Below, piece by piece: positions 54,203 through 62,553 of a stretch of 64,000 nucleotides of DNA (position 1 is its first letter; each line of letters opens with the position of its first letter). A model generated the notes under the pieces. The model had not been told where the DNA came from and did no database searches. It saw only the letters and a program-made list of their open reading frames with translations. The stretch spans positions 62,001 to 126,000 of the forward strand of contig NZ_CADIKI010000023.1 of the NCBI RefSeq assembly GCF_902859935.1, in the 5' to 3' direction. The DNA comes from Paraburkholderia fynbosensis. GTDB taxonomy: Bacteria > Pseudomonadota > Gammaproteobacteria > Burkholderiales > Burkholderiaceae. The translations under genes and the position numbers were made by a program.

Positions 54203-54934
54203 ATGGCAGAACTGATGGACCGCGAAACTTTCCGCGCGGCACTTGAAGAAGCGATCAAGGGAAAGAGCGCGAACAAGGCGCCGTTCAGCATCGCGTGGGC
54301 GAGCGGCAAGCTGACGCGCGCGCATCTCGCGCGCTGGGCCGAGAACCACTACCACTACGTCGGGCCGTTCGCCGACTACCTCGGCTATTTGTACGCGCGC
54401 ACGCCGGATCACATGACCGAGGCGAAAGACTTCCTGCTCGCGAACATGTACGAAGAGGAAATCGGCGGCGACCGTCACACGGACCTGCTGATCCGCTTCG
54501 CCGAAGCGTGCGGCACGACGCGTGAACGCGTGGTCGATCCCGACAACATGTCGCCGACCACGCGCGGTCTGCAAGGCTGGTGCTATTCGGTGGCGATGCG
54601 CGAAGACCCGGTGGTGGCGGTCGCGGCGCTGGTGGTCGGGCTGGAGTCGCAGGTGCCGTCCATTTACCGCAAGCAGACGCCGACGCTGCGCGATCTCTAT
54701 AAGTTCACGGATGAGGAAGTCGAGTTCTTCGACCTGCACATCGTGTCCGACGAGATCCACGGCGAGCGCGGCTATCAGATCGTGCTCGAACACGCGAACA
54801 CGCCGGAGCTGCAACAGCGTTGCCTGAAGATCTGCGAAGTGGGCGCGCAGATGCGTCTGCTGTACACCACGGCGCTCTATTACGACTACGTCGAAAAAGA
54901 GATCCCGCTGCCCGAACTGGGCCTCGCGGCTTAA
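54203..54934 (+). CDS. Heme-oxygenase-like di-iron oxygenase (HDO/TenA-PqqC fold)
   Basis: The 243-residue protein is an all-helical TenA/PqqC-fold protein usually named iron-containing redox enzyme. It carries the full six-ligand di-iron set known from CADD and related HDOs: Glu85 and His92 (E-x6-H in EEIGGDRH), Glu148 in GLESQVP, and His179-x3-Asp183-x2-His186 in HIVSDEIH. Spacings are close to those of CADD (E81, H88, E142, H174, D178, H181). The cysteine needed by thiaminase TenA is not in the corresponding place. HDOs use oxygen for N-oxygenation, C-C cleavage or decarboxylation. Two ferredoxins and a reductase in the cluster fit as electron donors. AAGGAG precedes the ATG. Confidence 0.88.
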   Translation: MAELMDRETFRAALEEAIKGKSANKAPFSIAWASGKLTRAHLARWAENHYHYVGPFADYLGYLYARTPDHMTEAKDFLLANMYEEEIGGDRHTDLLIRFAEACGTTRERVVDPDNMSPTTRGLQGWCYSVAMREDPVVAVAALVVGLESQVPSIYRKQTPTLRDLYKFTDEEVEFFDLHIVSDEIHGERGYQIVLEHANTPELQQRCLKICEVGAQMRLLYTTALYYDYVEKEIPLPELGLAA

Positions 54935-54941
54935 AGCAAGC

Positions 54942-54995
54942 CGCGCCTTTCCAGGGCCGATCCAGGGCCGATGCACGGCCGGCGCGCGTTTTTTT
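54942..54995 (+). terminator. Terminator-like hairpin after the HDO gene
   Basis: CGCGCC (54942-54947) pairs with GGCGCG (54981-54986), with inner GGCCG/CGGCC pairing possible, followed by seven T residues (54989-54995). An 11-bp unit CCAGGGCCGAT is directly repeated in the loop. It may attenuate rather than fully end transcription into the dehydrogenase gene. Confidence 0.55.
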
Positions 54996-55058
54996 GATTC
55001 CGCCGCGCGTCGGCCCGTCACGGGCAAACCAGATCACTTTTGCAGGGCCGTTGCAGAC

Positions 55059-56513
55059 ATGACAAACGTACCGACGTTTCAGAACTACATCGACGGCGAA
55101 TGGTGTGCGAGCCTCACCGGCGCCACCTTCGACAACCTTAACCCGGCCGATACGCGCGACGTGGTCGGCCGCTTTCAGGCTTCGTCGCAAGACGATGCGC
55201 ACGCGGCTGTGCGCGCCGCAGCGGTAGCGTTCCCTGCGTGGAAGCGCCAGACGCCAGGCGCGCGCGCGAAGATCCTGCTCGACGCCGCCGCGTATCTGGA
55301 GCAGAACGCCGCGCGTTTCGGCGAAGAACTGACGCGCGAAGAGGGCAAGCAGAAAGCGCTCGCGAAGGACGAGTTCATGCGCGCGGCGCAGACGCTGCGC
55401 TACTACGCGATCGAAGCGCAGTCGTATGGCGGCGAAACATTCCCGAGCGACGACGCGGCGTCGTTGGTCTATACCGTGCGCGAGCCGCTCGGTGTGGTGA
55501 CCGTGATTTCGCCGTGGAACTTCCCGGTGTCGATCCCCGCGCGCAAGATCGCGCCCGCGCTGATCTGTGGCAACACGGTGGTGTTCAAGCCCGCATCGGA
55601 TGCGCCGTTGAGCGGCTTGCGTCTTGCCGAAGCGTTCGTCGAAGCGGGCATTCCGAAGGGCGTGCTCAATTTCGTCACGGGCAGCGCGAGCGCGGTCGGG
55701 CCCGTGCTGGTCGGCGCGCGTGAAGTGCGGGCCGTTTCGTTCACCGGTTCCACCTCGGCGGGCGAACAGATTCACCGCGCCGCGTCGCTCTCGACGCGCA
55801 CGCAGATGGAGTTGGGCGGCAAGAACCCGCTGATCGTGCTCGATGCGGGCGACATCGATCTCGCCGTCGATCTCACGATCAAAGGCGGCTTCTCGCTAGC
55901 AGGCCAGGCATGCACCGGCACGAGCCGCGTGCTGGTGGCACGTGAGATTCGCGCGGCGTTCGTCGAGCGGCTGGCTGCAAAGACCGCCGCGTTGAAGGTC
56001 GGCAGCGGCATGCAGCCGGACATCGACATCGGCCCGCTTGCGACTGCGGGGCAATTGCGCACGGTGCTCGACTACATCGAAACCGGCAAGCGTGAAGCGA
56101 CGCTCGTGTGCGGGGGCGAGCAACTGAGCGACGGCGATTTCGCGCACGGCTATTTCGTCACGCCGACGATCTTCACCGACGTGCCGCGCGATGCGCGCAT
56201 CGCACGCGAAGAAATCTTCGGGCCGGTGATCGCGGTGATCGACGTCGACGATTACGACGACGCCATCGCGGTTGCGAACGACAGCGAATACGGCCTCGCC
56301 GCCGCGCTCGTCACACGCGACGCGAAGCTGATGCACCGCTTCGCCAACGACATCGAAGCGGGCACCGTAAAGATCAACCGCACGACGACGGGCAATCTCG
56401 TCAACGCGCCGTTCGGCGGACTCAAGCGTTCCAGCACGGCCACCTTCCGCGAATCGGGCCGCGACGGGCTCGAATTTTATCTGCAGACCAAGACCGTTTA
56501 TCGCGGCATCTAA
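55059..56513 (+). CDS. NAD(P)-dependent aldehyde dehydrogenase (semialdehyde type)
   Basis: The 484-residue enzyme has the standard ALDH elements: SPWNFPVSIPARKIAPAL, cofactor loop FTGSTSAGEQIH, the general base in MELGGKNPLIVL, and the catalytic cysteine in SLAGQACTGTSRVLV. The C-terminal EEIFGPVIAV and FGGLKRSS are also normal. It resembles the branch of alpha-ketoglutaric semialdehyde and succinic semialdehyde dehydrogenases. It oxidises an aldehyde intermediate of the pathway to an acid in the cytoplasm. It follows the HDO gene after a hairpin and precedes the GlcG-type gene by 19 bp. The exact substrate is unknown. Confidence 0.93.
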   Translation: MTNVPTFQNYIDGEWCASLTGATFDNLNPADTRDVVGRFQASSQDDAHAAVRAAAVAFPAWKRQTPGARAKILLDAAAYLEQNAARFGEELTREEGKQKALAKDEFMRAAQTLRYYAIEAQSYGGETFPSDDAASLVYTVREPLGVVTVISPWNFPVSIPARKIAPALICGNTVVFKPASDAPLSGLRLAEAFVEAGIPKGVLNFVTGSASAVGPVLVGAREVRAVSFTGSTSAGEQIHRAASLSTRTQMELGGKNPLIVLDAGDIDLAVDLTIKGGFSLAGQACTGTSRVLVAREIRAAFVERLAAKTAALKVGSGMQPDIDIGPLATAGQLRTVLDYIETGKREATLVCGGEQLSDGDFAHGYFVTPTIFTDVPRDARIAREEIFGPVIAVIDVDDYDDAIAVANDSEYGLAAALVTRDAKLMHRFANDIEAGTVKINRTTTGNLVNAPFGGLKRSSTATFRESGRDGLEFYLQTKTVYRGI

Positions 56514-56532
56514 CCGGCAAATTTTTTTGACC

Positions 56533-57012
56533 ATGAAATCATTCTTCAAACTCGAACTGGCCGAAGCGCGCCTGATGGTCGCGGCGGCGCTCGCGCGTTC
56601 GCAGGCGATCGGCGTGTGCGAATCCATCTGCGTGTGCGACGAAGGTGGCTTTCCGCTCGCGCTCGAACGCATGGACGGCGGCCGCGTGACGGGTCCGCAG
56701 ATCGCGTGGAACAAGGCCTTCACCGCGGCGGGCCACAAGCGCTCGACGCATCTGTTCACGACGCCGCCCAACGGTCCCGCGCTGCCGGGCAACGAAGCGT
56801 TCGGCATTCAATGGAGCTTCGAGGGACGCTTTGCGGCGTTCGTCGGCGGCTTTCCGATCGTGGTCGATCAGCAAGTTGTTGGCGGCATCGGATTGTCGGG
56901 CGGCAACGGCGAGCAGGACACCCAGGCGGGTCTCGCGGGTCTCGCCGCACTGCGCGACGCGTTGCGCGAGAGCGGGCACGAAGTGCTCGTGCAAGCCGAC
57001 ATCAAGCTGTGA
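56533..57012 (+). CDS. GlcG/HbpS-family protein
   Basis: The 159-residue protein belongs to the GlcG/HbpS (DUF336) family: LELAEARLMVAAALARSQAIG, CVCDEGGFPLALERMDGG, AWNKAFTAAGHKRST, and GGFPIVVDQQVVGGIGLSGGNGEQD. Members occur in catabolic operons, and HbpS of Streptomyces binds heme and senses redox state, but most are without assigned function. It has no signal peptide, unlike HbpS. ATG 56533 is preferred over TTG 56527. A possible GTG of the next gene overlaps its stop (GTGA at 57009), so the two are translationally linked. Possible roles are an iron or cofactor chaperone for the oxygenase. Confidence 0.88.
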   Translation: MKSFFKLELAEARLMVAAALARSQAIGVCESICVCDEGGFPLALERMDGGRVTGPQIAWNKAFTAAGHKRSTHLFTTPPNGPALPGNEAFGIQWSFEGRFAAFVGGFPIVVDQQVVGGIGLSGGNGEQDTQAGLAGLAALRDALRESGHEVLVQADIKL

Positions 57013-57026
57013 TTGCGAGGGCCATC

Positions 57027-58046
57027 GTGAGCTATCGGATTACCTGGATCGAGGCGCAGCGCAGTTTCGACGCGACGAGCGACGAAACCGTGCTCGAAGC
57101 CGCGCAGCGCGCGGGCGTGACGCTGCCGTCCGAATGCGCGTTCGGCGGTTGCGGCACGTGTCGCGTGAAGCTGGTGGCGGGCAGCGTGAATTACGTCGAG
57201 CCGCCGCTCGCGCTGTCGCCGGAAGAAGCCGCCGAGGGCTATGCGCTGATGTGCCAGGCGCATGCGCTCGCGGACCTCGAGATCAGCACTGAACGCGTGC
57301 TTGCCGCGCCGGTGCCGCCGCAGCGGCATCGGACGACGGTGCGCAAGGTGGAGGCGCTGAGCGGCGACGTCACGCGTCTCGTGCTCGCGCTCGATCACGC
57401 GTCGCCGCTCACGTTCAGGCCCGGTCAGTATCTGAACGTGCTGCTCGGCGAAGCGGGGGCACGTAGCTTCTCGATGGCCTCGCGTCCGGATGATGGGCAT
57501 ATCGAATTGCACATCCGGCGTATCGACGGCGGCTACTTCACGCAGGACCTGCTGTCGGCGATGCGTGCCGGCGACACGCTTGACATCGATGCGCCGCTCG
57601 GCGGCTTCGGCTATCACGAGGAGGATTACCGGCCGATCGTGATGGTCGCGACGGGCACCGGCATCGCGCCGTTGCGCAGCATGCTCGCGACGCTGCTCGA
57701 CAGCGGAGAGTCGCCGCCGATTGACCTCTACTGGGGCGCGCGCACGCAGCACGATCTGTATCTGCACGACGAACTCGCGCACTTGGCCGCAACGCACGAA
57801 GACTTCCGCTACGTGCCGGTGCTTTCACGCGCGCACGGCGACTGGTCCGGCGCACGCGGCTACGTGCAGCACGTGGTGCTCGCGGATCACCCCGATCTGT
57901 CCGGGCACGCGCTGTATCTGTGCGGATCGCCCGCAATGATCGCGGATGCGCGCAGCGCGTTCGTCGCTCATGGCGCGAGCGTGCGCTACCTGTATGCGGA
58001 CAGCTTCACGTTCCAGCACCCGCAATGCGTTGACGCAACGGACTGA
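57027..58046 (+). CDS. NAD(P)H:acceptor reductase with [2Fe-2S], FAD and NAD domains
   Basis: The 339-residue protein has three domains. A plant-type ferredoxin (residues 1-90) carries SECAFGGCGTCRVKL and LMCQAH (C-x4-C-x2-C...C). The FAD domain (100-200) carries ARSFSMASRP and FRPGQYLNV. The NAD domain (205-335) carries VATGTGIAPLRSML and YLCGSPAM. This is the layout of oxygenase reductases such as BenC and CmtAa. It takes electrons from NAD(P)H and probably passes them to the HDO directly or through the small ferredoxins at 61870 and 62554. GTG 57027 follows GCGAGG; the GTG at 57009 overlapping the previous stop is an alternative. Confidence 0.93.
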   Translation: MSYRITWIEAQRSFDATSDETVLEAAQRAGVTLPSECAFGGCGTCRVKLVAGSVNYVEPPLALSPEEAAEGYALMCQAHALADLEISTERVLAAPVPPQRHRTTVRKVEALSGDVTRLVLALDHASPLTFRPGQYLNVLLGEAGARSFSMASRPDDGHIELHIRRIDGGYFTQDLLSAMRAGDTLDIDAPLGGFGYHEEDYRPIVMVATGTGIAPLRSMLATLLDSGESPPIDLYWGARTQHDLYLHDELAHLAATHEDFRYVPVLSRAHGDWSGARGYVQHVVLADHPDLSGHALYLCGSPAMIADARSAFVAHGASVRYLYADSFTFQHPQCVDATD

Positions 58047-58213
58047 AACCGCAAAAAGGGCGCGCGAGCAAGGGTTGGATGCGGACTGCGCCCGATTCCG
58101 TTGCATCACCGACAAAAACTCGCACGTCTTTTTTTGCCGCGAGTCGCAGCAAATAGTATTGACACAACACAACGCTCTATCGTCCCCGACCTCCTATCGA
58201 GCTGAGGCTTCCC

Positions 58214-59839
58214 ATGCACTCAATCGCTGTTCTAACGCCAGCACACTTCTGTTATCTGGCTGGCGTTGTCGCGATCATCGCGACGATGATCTTCCGTGCA
58301 AATGTGGTCGTGCCCGCGATTCTCGCCACTTTCGCGGTGGCATTCGCGTGGTCCGGCAAGCTGCTGGTCGGCTTCCAGGCCATCTTCATGGGCAGCCTGA
58401 CGGCCGCGCATGAGCTGTTCAATATCTTCCTCGTGATCGCGCTGATGACGGCGCTGCTCAACGGCCTGCGCGAACTCGGCGCGGACGTGCGCATGGTGCG
58501 GCCGTTCAAACGCATCATGTTCAACGGGCACGCGGCGTTTTTCATTCTCGCGCTGATTACGTATCTGATCTCGCTGTTTTTCTGGCCGACGCCTGCGGTG
58601 CCGCTCGTCGGTGCGATCCTGATTCCGGCTGCTGTCTATGCGGGCTTGCCGCCGCTCGGCGCCGCGGCCGCAATTGCAATCGCGGGGCAGGGGATGGCGC
58701 TGTCGTCGGACTATGTAATCAAGGTCGCGCCGGGCATCAGCGCGCGGGCCGCCGGCGCGGACATGCTTACGGTCGCGAATACCGCGTTCGGGTTGTCGTT
58801 GATCGTCGGCTTCGTTGCGCTCGGGATGACGTGGTTCTCCGTCGTGCGTGGTCGTGTGAAGGCGCCGTCGGCGGCGAATCTCAGCGTGTGGGAAACGCAG
58901 GGCCTGGTCACCGCCGACGGCGAACCGGAGCATCAAGGCAGCTTCGCGAAGGTGGAACTGGCGCGCGGCACGAGCGGCAATCTCGCGGCTGAACATGAAG
59001 GCGCTTCTTCGTCGCACATGGAAGGCGAGGGCGCGCTCGCGGCGATGTCGATTGCGCCGATGCCGCAAGGCGGCGCGGCATTGCAGATGACGCAGATGTC
59101 GCCGATCGCCGCCGACGTGCTGCTCGATCGCCGCGAACTGTGGTCGAAGGTATTCGCGCTCGCCACGCCGCTCGCGTTCCTCGCGGTGGTGGTCGTGATG
59201 ATGCGGCCGGACATGATCGGCTCGGGCGCTATTCGCGGCGGCGACGCGGCCGCGCTGATCGGCGGGATGGCGGCCGTGCTGATGATGCTCGCGACGCTTT
59301 CGCACGGACGCAAAGGCTTTCTGGACCGCACGGCCGAGCATATCATCGACGGCTTCGTGTTCGCGTTCAAGGCGATGGGCGCGGTGCTGCCGATCGCGGG
59401 CTTCTTCTTCGTCGGCGATGCGAGCACGGCAGGACCGATCCTCGGCGCGGCGGCGGGCGCACATGTGCCGTCGTTCCTGTTCGAACTCGTGCAGGCGTGC
59501 AGCCAGGTTATTCCGCAGAACCCGCTGTTCGTGTCGTTCGGCGTTCTGCTGATGGGGATGATTACCGGCATCGACGGTTCGGGCTTCGCGGGTTTGCCGC
59601 TGACGGGTTCGCTCTCCGGTGCGCTTGCGCCGATGGTCCACCTGCCCGCTGCAACGCTCGCCGCGATCGGCCAGATGGGCGCAGTGTGGACGGGCGGCGG
59701 CACGCTGGTCGCGTGGTCGTCGCTGATCGCGGTCACGGGCTTCGCGCGCGTGCCGGTGCTCGACGCGGTGCGGGCGCTGTTTCTGCCCGTCGTGTGCGGT
59801 CTCGTGATCGCCACGCTCGCGGCCGTGATGTTCGCTTGA
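58214..59839 (+). CDS. Polytopic membrane protein, putative transporter
   Basis: The 541-residue protein has about twelve hydrophobic segments in two halves (residues 1-220 and 310-541) separated by a hydrophilic linker of about 90 residues (SVWETQGLV to DRRELWSK). The halves resemble each other in ending with a glycine-rich segment (AIAIAGQGMALSSD; GMITGIDGSGFAGLPLTGSL), the type of inverted-repeat build seen in the ion transporter superfamily (DctM, CitMHS, GntP). I cannot name the family with confidence. ATG 58214 follows GAGCTGAGG weakly. It may import an ionic substrate or export a product for the pathway. Confidence 0.7.
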   Translation: MHSIAVLTPAHFCYLAGVVAIIATMIFRANVVVPAILATFAVAFAWSGKLLVGFQAIFMGSLTAAHELFNIFLVIALMTALLNGLRELGADVRMVRPFKRIMFNGHAAFFILALITYLISLFFWPTPAVPLVGAILIPAAVYAGLPPLGAAAAIAIAGQGMALSSDYVIKVAPGISARAAGADMLTVANTAFGLSLIVGFVALGMTWFSVVRGRVKAPSAANLSVWETQGLVTADGEPEHQGSFAKVELARGTSGNLAAEHEGASSSHMEGEGALAAMSIAPMPQGGAALQMTQMSPIAADVLLDRRELWSKVFALATPLAFLAVVVVMMRPDMIGSGAIRGGDAAALIGGMAAVLMMLATLSHGRKGFLDRTAEHIIDGFVFAFKAMGAVLPIAGFFFVGDASTAGPILGAAAGAHVPSFLFELVQACSQVIPQNPLFVSFGVLLMGMITGIDGSGFAGLPLTGSLSGALAPMVHLPAATLAAIGQMGAVWTGGGTLVAWSSLIAVTGFARVPVLDAVRALFLPVVCGLVIATLAAVMFA

Positions 59840-59851
59840 GGAAGGCTGCCA

Positions 59852-60619
59852 ATGTCATTCCTCGGGTTTTCGCAGGACTTCGCGGCGGGCTTCGCGCACT
59901 ACGCGCCCGCCGTGTTGCAGATCGTTTTCATCAACCTTCTTCTTGGCGGCGACAACGCGATTGCGATCGCGCTCGCGTGCCGCTCGCTGCCGCCGCAGCA
60001 ACGGCGCGCGGGTGTCTGGATCGGCACGAGCCTCGGCATCGTGCTGCGCTTCGCGATGGTCTACGCGATCGGCTATCTGCTCGCTGTTCCATACATGCAT
60101 GTGGTCGCGGGTCTGTTGCTCGCCTGGATCGGCATGCAGTTGCTGCGCGACGATGGCGCGTCCCATGCCGAATCCGACGAAGCGCCTGCTGCGAAGGCGC
60201 TCTGGCGCGTTGTCGCGCTGATCCTGTTCGCCGACTTCGCGATGAGCCTCGATAACGGGCTTGCGACAGCAGCGGTGGCTGAGACGTTGCCGGCCGAATC
60301 GCGTGTCGCAGTCGTGCTGGCGGGGCTTGCGGTGGGCGCGCCGGCTATCGCGTTGGGCAGTGCCGTGATGCTTCGCGTGATCGAACGGTTTCCGCTGGTG
60401 ATCTGGCTGGGTTCGGCGCTGCTTGGATGGATCGCCGCCGATATGCTGCTCGCCGATCCGCATGTGGCTCAAGTGTTGCGCGACGTCGCGGACGCGATTG
60501 GCGACGGTGCGGGCAACGAGTGGCTTGTCCGCGTGCTGGTGTGCGTTGCGATGGCCGCGCTCGTGCTGTTCGTGCCGTTCATGCAGCGGGTCGGATTGAG
60601 GGGGTGGCGAGCGGGGTGA
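59852..60619 (+). CDS. TerC-family membrane protein (YjbE-like)
   Basis: The 255-residue protein has seven membrane segments with the TerC hallmarks: two acidic residues in half-repeats, VFINLLLGGDNAIAIALA and ILFADFAMSLDNGLATAAV (GDNAxxIA and DxxMSLDN). Family members (YjbE, TerC, MeeF/MeeY) export Mn2+ or supply metals to secreted proteins. In this place, 12 bp after a transporter gene in an iron-dependent oxygenase cluster, metal supply or manganese control is a reasonable but unproven role. There is no yybP-ykoY-like riboswitch upstream. Start 59852 follows GAGGAAGG. Confidence 0.92.
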   Translation: MSFLGFSQDFAAGFAHYAPAVLQIVFINLLLGGDNAIAIALACRSLPPQQRRAGVWIGTSLGIVLRFAMVYAIGYLLAVPYMHVVAGLLLAWIGMQLLRDDGASHAESDEAPAAKALWRVVALILFADFAMSLDNGLATAAVAETLPAESRVAVVLAGLAVGAPAIALGSAVMLRVIERFPLVIWLGSALLGWIAADMLLADPHVAQVLRDVADAIGDGAGNEWLVRVLVCVAMAALVLFVPFMQRVGLRGWRAG

Positions 60620-60704
60620 TGTTGCAGGAGACGCTGAAGATGCAACGAAGCTGATCAACATGGCACATGGCCCGGCTCACAAGCCGAGCCATTTCACGCA
60701 GGCC

Positions 60705-61634
60705 TTAGCAGTTGCGCTCGACAAACCGCCGATACGCCAGCGCCGCGAGCGCAACATCCTGCAACCCGATCCCCACCGCCTTGTACACGATGATCTCGTC
60801 GTCACGCTGACGGGCGAGCGCATCGTCTTCGAGCACCTCACCCAACTCAACCACCTTCGACCAGTCCACTACGCCGGGCGCGGCCAGCACGAGATCGCCC
60901 GCTTCGTCGCGCGACTGATCGCGCAATTCCACGACGATGCGGCTCGCGCGGGACAAGGCAGTGTCGCTCACCTCGCGCGCGTGCGGCAGGCTGGAGCCGA
61001 TCGCCGCGACAAGCGCGCCCGGCATCACTGCGTTGCCGTCGAAGAGCGGTGTGGTCGCGCGCGTTGCCGTGACGACCACGTCGGCGCCGTCGAGGGCCCG
61101 CGCGGTGTCCATTGCGCTCGCCGTCACGCCGCGCGCGCGGTGTGCTTCGTTGAGCGCGTGCGCAAGCTCGGCGTCGCCTTCCACGCCGACGATCCGAAGC
61201 GTCTTCAACTCCGTGAACATCGCCAGCGCGTGCGCATGCGCGCGGCCTTGCACGCCCGTGCCGAAGATCGCGGCGGTGTGCGCGCCGCTGCGCGCGAGAC
61301 GCCGCACCACGAGCACGGTGGTTGCGGCGGTGCGCAGCCGGGTGATCGCGTTCGCGTCGAGCGTGGCGAGGCATTGGCCGTCGGATGCGCGGAACAGGAT
61401 GATCGCGAAATTGAACTGGCCGCGAATCGTCGTGTAGACCTTTGCGCCGGCGACATCGGCGTCGGGCAGCACCGCGCCGAGTGTGGAGAGCTTGGTCCCG
61501 CCCGCTTCGGTTCGCACACGCCGCTGGACGGCGGCGGCCCCGCGCGCGTGTTGGCGAAATGCGCTTTCCAGTGCGGGGATTGCGTGTTCGAAGTCGATCA
61601 GTTCGTCTATTTGCGCGTCGGTCAAGTGAATCAT
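60705..61634 (-). CDS. Ornithine cyclodeaminase/mu-crystallin-family protein
   Basis: The 309-residue protein has the OCD/mu-crystallin fold: the N-terminal dimer part with RVRTEAGGTKLSTLG and GAKVYTTIRGQFN, the NAD(P) site GAHTAAIFGTGVQGRAHAHAL (GTGVQG), and the C-terminal EVLEDDALARQRDDEIIVYKAVGIGLQD. Members deaminate ornithine to proline, reduce ketimines, or make or break N-carboxyalkyl amino acids. In a cluster with an amidase and an oxygenase a ketimine reductase or imine dehydrogenase role is plausible. It runs opposite to its neighbours and faces the ferredoxin gene at 61870 with two GTATAC operators between; site 61669-61681 lies 35 bp upstream of its start. Confidence 0.9.
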   Translation of the reverse strand: MIHLTDAQIDELIDFEHAIPALESAFRQHARGAAAVQRRVRTEAGGTKLSTLGAVLPDADVAGAKVYTTIRGQFNFAIILFRASDGQCLATLDANAITRLRTAATTVLVVRRLARSGAHTAAIFGTGVQGRAHAHALAMFTELKTLRIVGVEGDAELAHALNEAHRARGVTASAMDTARALDGADVVVTATRATTPLFDGNAVMPGALVAAIGSSLPHAREVSDTALSRASRIVVELRDQSRDEAGDLVLAAPGVVDWSKVVELGEVLEDDALARQRDDEIIVYKAVGIGLQDVALAALAYRRFVERNC

Positions 61635-61668
61635 GGGTTGGTGTCCTTGGTTGAGTGGTCGTGGAGTC

Positions 61669-61681
61669 GTATACGGTATAC
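61669..61681. promoter_or_regulatory. Perfect GTATAC-N-GTATAC operator upstream of the cyclodeaminase homologue
   Basis: GTATAC-G-GTATAC is a perfect 6-1-6 inverted repeat, the best copy of the set. It lies 35 bp before the minus-strand gene start at 61634. Confidence 0.7.
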
Positions 61682-61782
61682 TTAAACCGACGTGGCGGCC
61701 AGCGGGGAGATTCGCTAGTGCCATGAACCACAGCGTCTTGGCCCGCCGTCTTTTCCGCGACGGCTAATGTGTTTTGATAACG

Positions 61783-61795
61783 GTATACAATGTTC
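61783..61795. promoter_or_regulatory. GTATAC-type operator upstream of the first ferredoxin
   Basis: GTATAC-A-ATGTTC keeps the left arm perfectly and three of six bases of the right arm. A further partial copy GTACAC is at 61805-61810. They lie 60-90 bp before the ferredoxin start at 61870. Confidence 0.5.
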
Positions 61796-61869
61796 CAAAA
61801 CGCGGTACACTGATTCCATCGCTTTCGCACTCAAGCGAAGGGTCCGTAATTCTGGTCGCAGGAGGATGC

Positions 61870-62178
61870 ATGCCAGTCGTCGTGTTCCGCAGGAACGCAG
61901 AGGTGTATGAGGCAGAGGTGAAGGAAAACACCAATCTCGTCGTTCGCGCGGGCATCAAGCAGTTTCCGTTTCCGCATTTGCGCTACGAGTGCGGGATGGG
62001 CAAATGCGCGCGCTGCGCGTGCCGCGTGCTGGCGGGCGGCGAGTATTTGCCGCCGCCTAACTGGAAGGAGAAAAAGCAACTGGGCGCACGGCTCGACGAG
62101 GGCTACCGGCTCGCGTGCCAGTTGTGGATCGAGCACGACATCGAACTCGAGCAGGACGACCTGCCCGTCGAGCCGTGA
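61870..62178 (+). CDS. Small [2Fe-2S] ferredoxin
   Basis: The 102-residue protein is a plant-type ferredoxin: RYECGMGKCARCACRVL gives C-x4-C-x2-C, and the fourth cysteine is in RLACQLW. An extra cysteine (ARCAC) follows the third. It differs from housekeeping ferredoxins in a basic insertion (PPPNWKEKKQLGARLDEG) and an acidic end (IELEQDDLPVEP), which might guide partner binding. A strong CAGGAGG precedes the ATG. It probably shuttles electrons between the reductase at 57027 and the oxygenase at 54203. First gene of a four-gene run to the hydrolase. Confidence 0.9.
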   Translation: MPVVVFRRNAEVYEAEVKENTNLVVRAGIKQFPFPHLRYECGMGKCARCACRVLAGGEYLPPPNWKEKKQLGARLDEGYRLACQLWIEHDIELEQDDLPVEP

Positions 62179-62231
62179 ACGCCAACATGAATGCGGAGCG
62201 CGCAGGCGGGCGTCCGCAACGGGGACATCGC

Positions 62232-62531
62232 ATGTACATCGTACTCACGAGCCGGCCGGGCCAATACCGCAGCGAGCCGACGCCGGGCATCACGCCTGTC
62301 GAAACGCACGACTACTTTTACGGCGCGCGGCATGTCGCCGAATTCGTCGTCGCCCAACTTGAGGGCGACTCGCGCGTGCGCATCGTCGAAGAAACGGGGC
62401 CGCAGACGGTCAACCTCGTGCCGACGAAATTCTTCGAGAAGTTCGCGACGCTGCGTGACGCTCTGCAATCAATCGAAGACCTGACCGGCCACGGCCACGA
62501 AGAGGCGCGTGTGAGCCGGCGCAATAACTGA
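62232..62531 (+). CDS. Conserved-looking small protein between two ferredoxins, unknown function
   Basis: I do not recognise this 99-residue protein. It has no cysteine, signal peptide or membrane segment. The sequence is ordered: MYIVLTSRPGQYRSE, then VETHDYFYGARHVAEFVVAQ, VRIVEETGPQTVNLVPTKF and FEKFATLRDALQSIEDL. It is a mixed alpha/beta soluble protein rather than a disordered tail. Being placed exactly between two ferredoxins, 53 bp after one and 22 bp before the other, suggests an adaptor or component of the same electron-transfer or oxygenase complex. A start at 62187 (MNAERAGG) is possible; 62232 has GGGGAC upstream and opens directly with the folded part. Confidence 0.75.
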   Translation: MYIVLTSRPGQYRSEPTPGITPVETHDYFYGARHVAEFVVAQLEGDSRVRIVEETGPQTVNLVPTKFFEKFATLRDALQSIEDLTGHGHEEARVSRRNN

Positions 62532-62553
62532 GACTGAGGATTCTGGAATCGCA

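Noticed and set aside
54203..54934. Assignment as thiaminase TenA or PQQ synthase PqqC
   Set aside because: The complete di-iron ligand set of HDO proteins is present and the context has no thiamine or PQQ genes, so a redox enzyme is the better call.
54951..54972. 11-bp tandem CCAGGGCCGAT as a regulatory repeat
   Set aside because: It lies in the loop of a terminator-like structure and occurs only twice; a chance duplication is more likely.
58147..58213. TTGACA at 58159 as a promoter of the transporter gene
   Set aside because: No -10 element at an acceptable distance was found.
60705..61634. Naming the protein ornithine cyclodeaminase with that substrate
   Set aside because: The fold is clear, but the family has many reactions and the context gives no ornithine or arginine genes.
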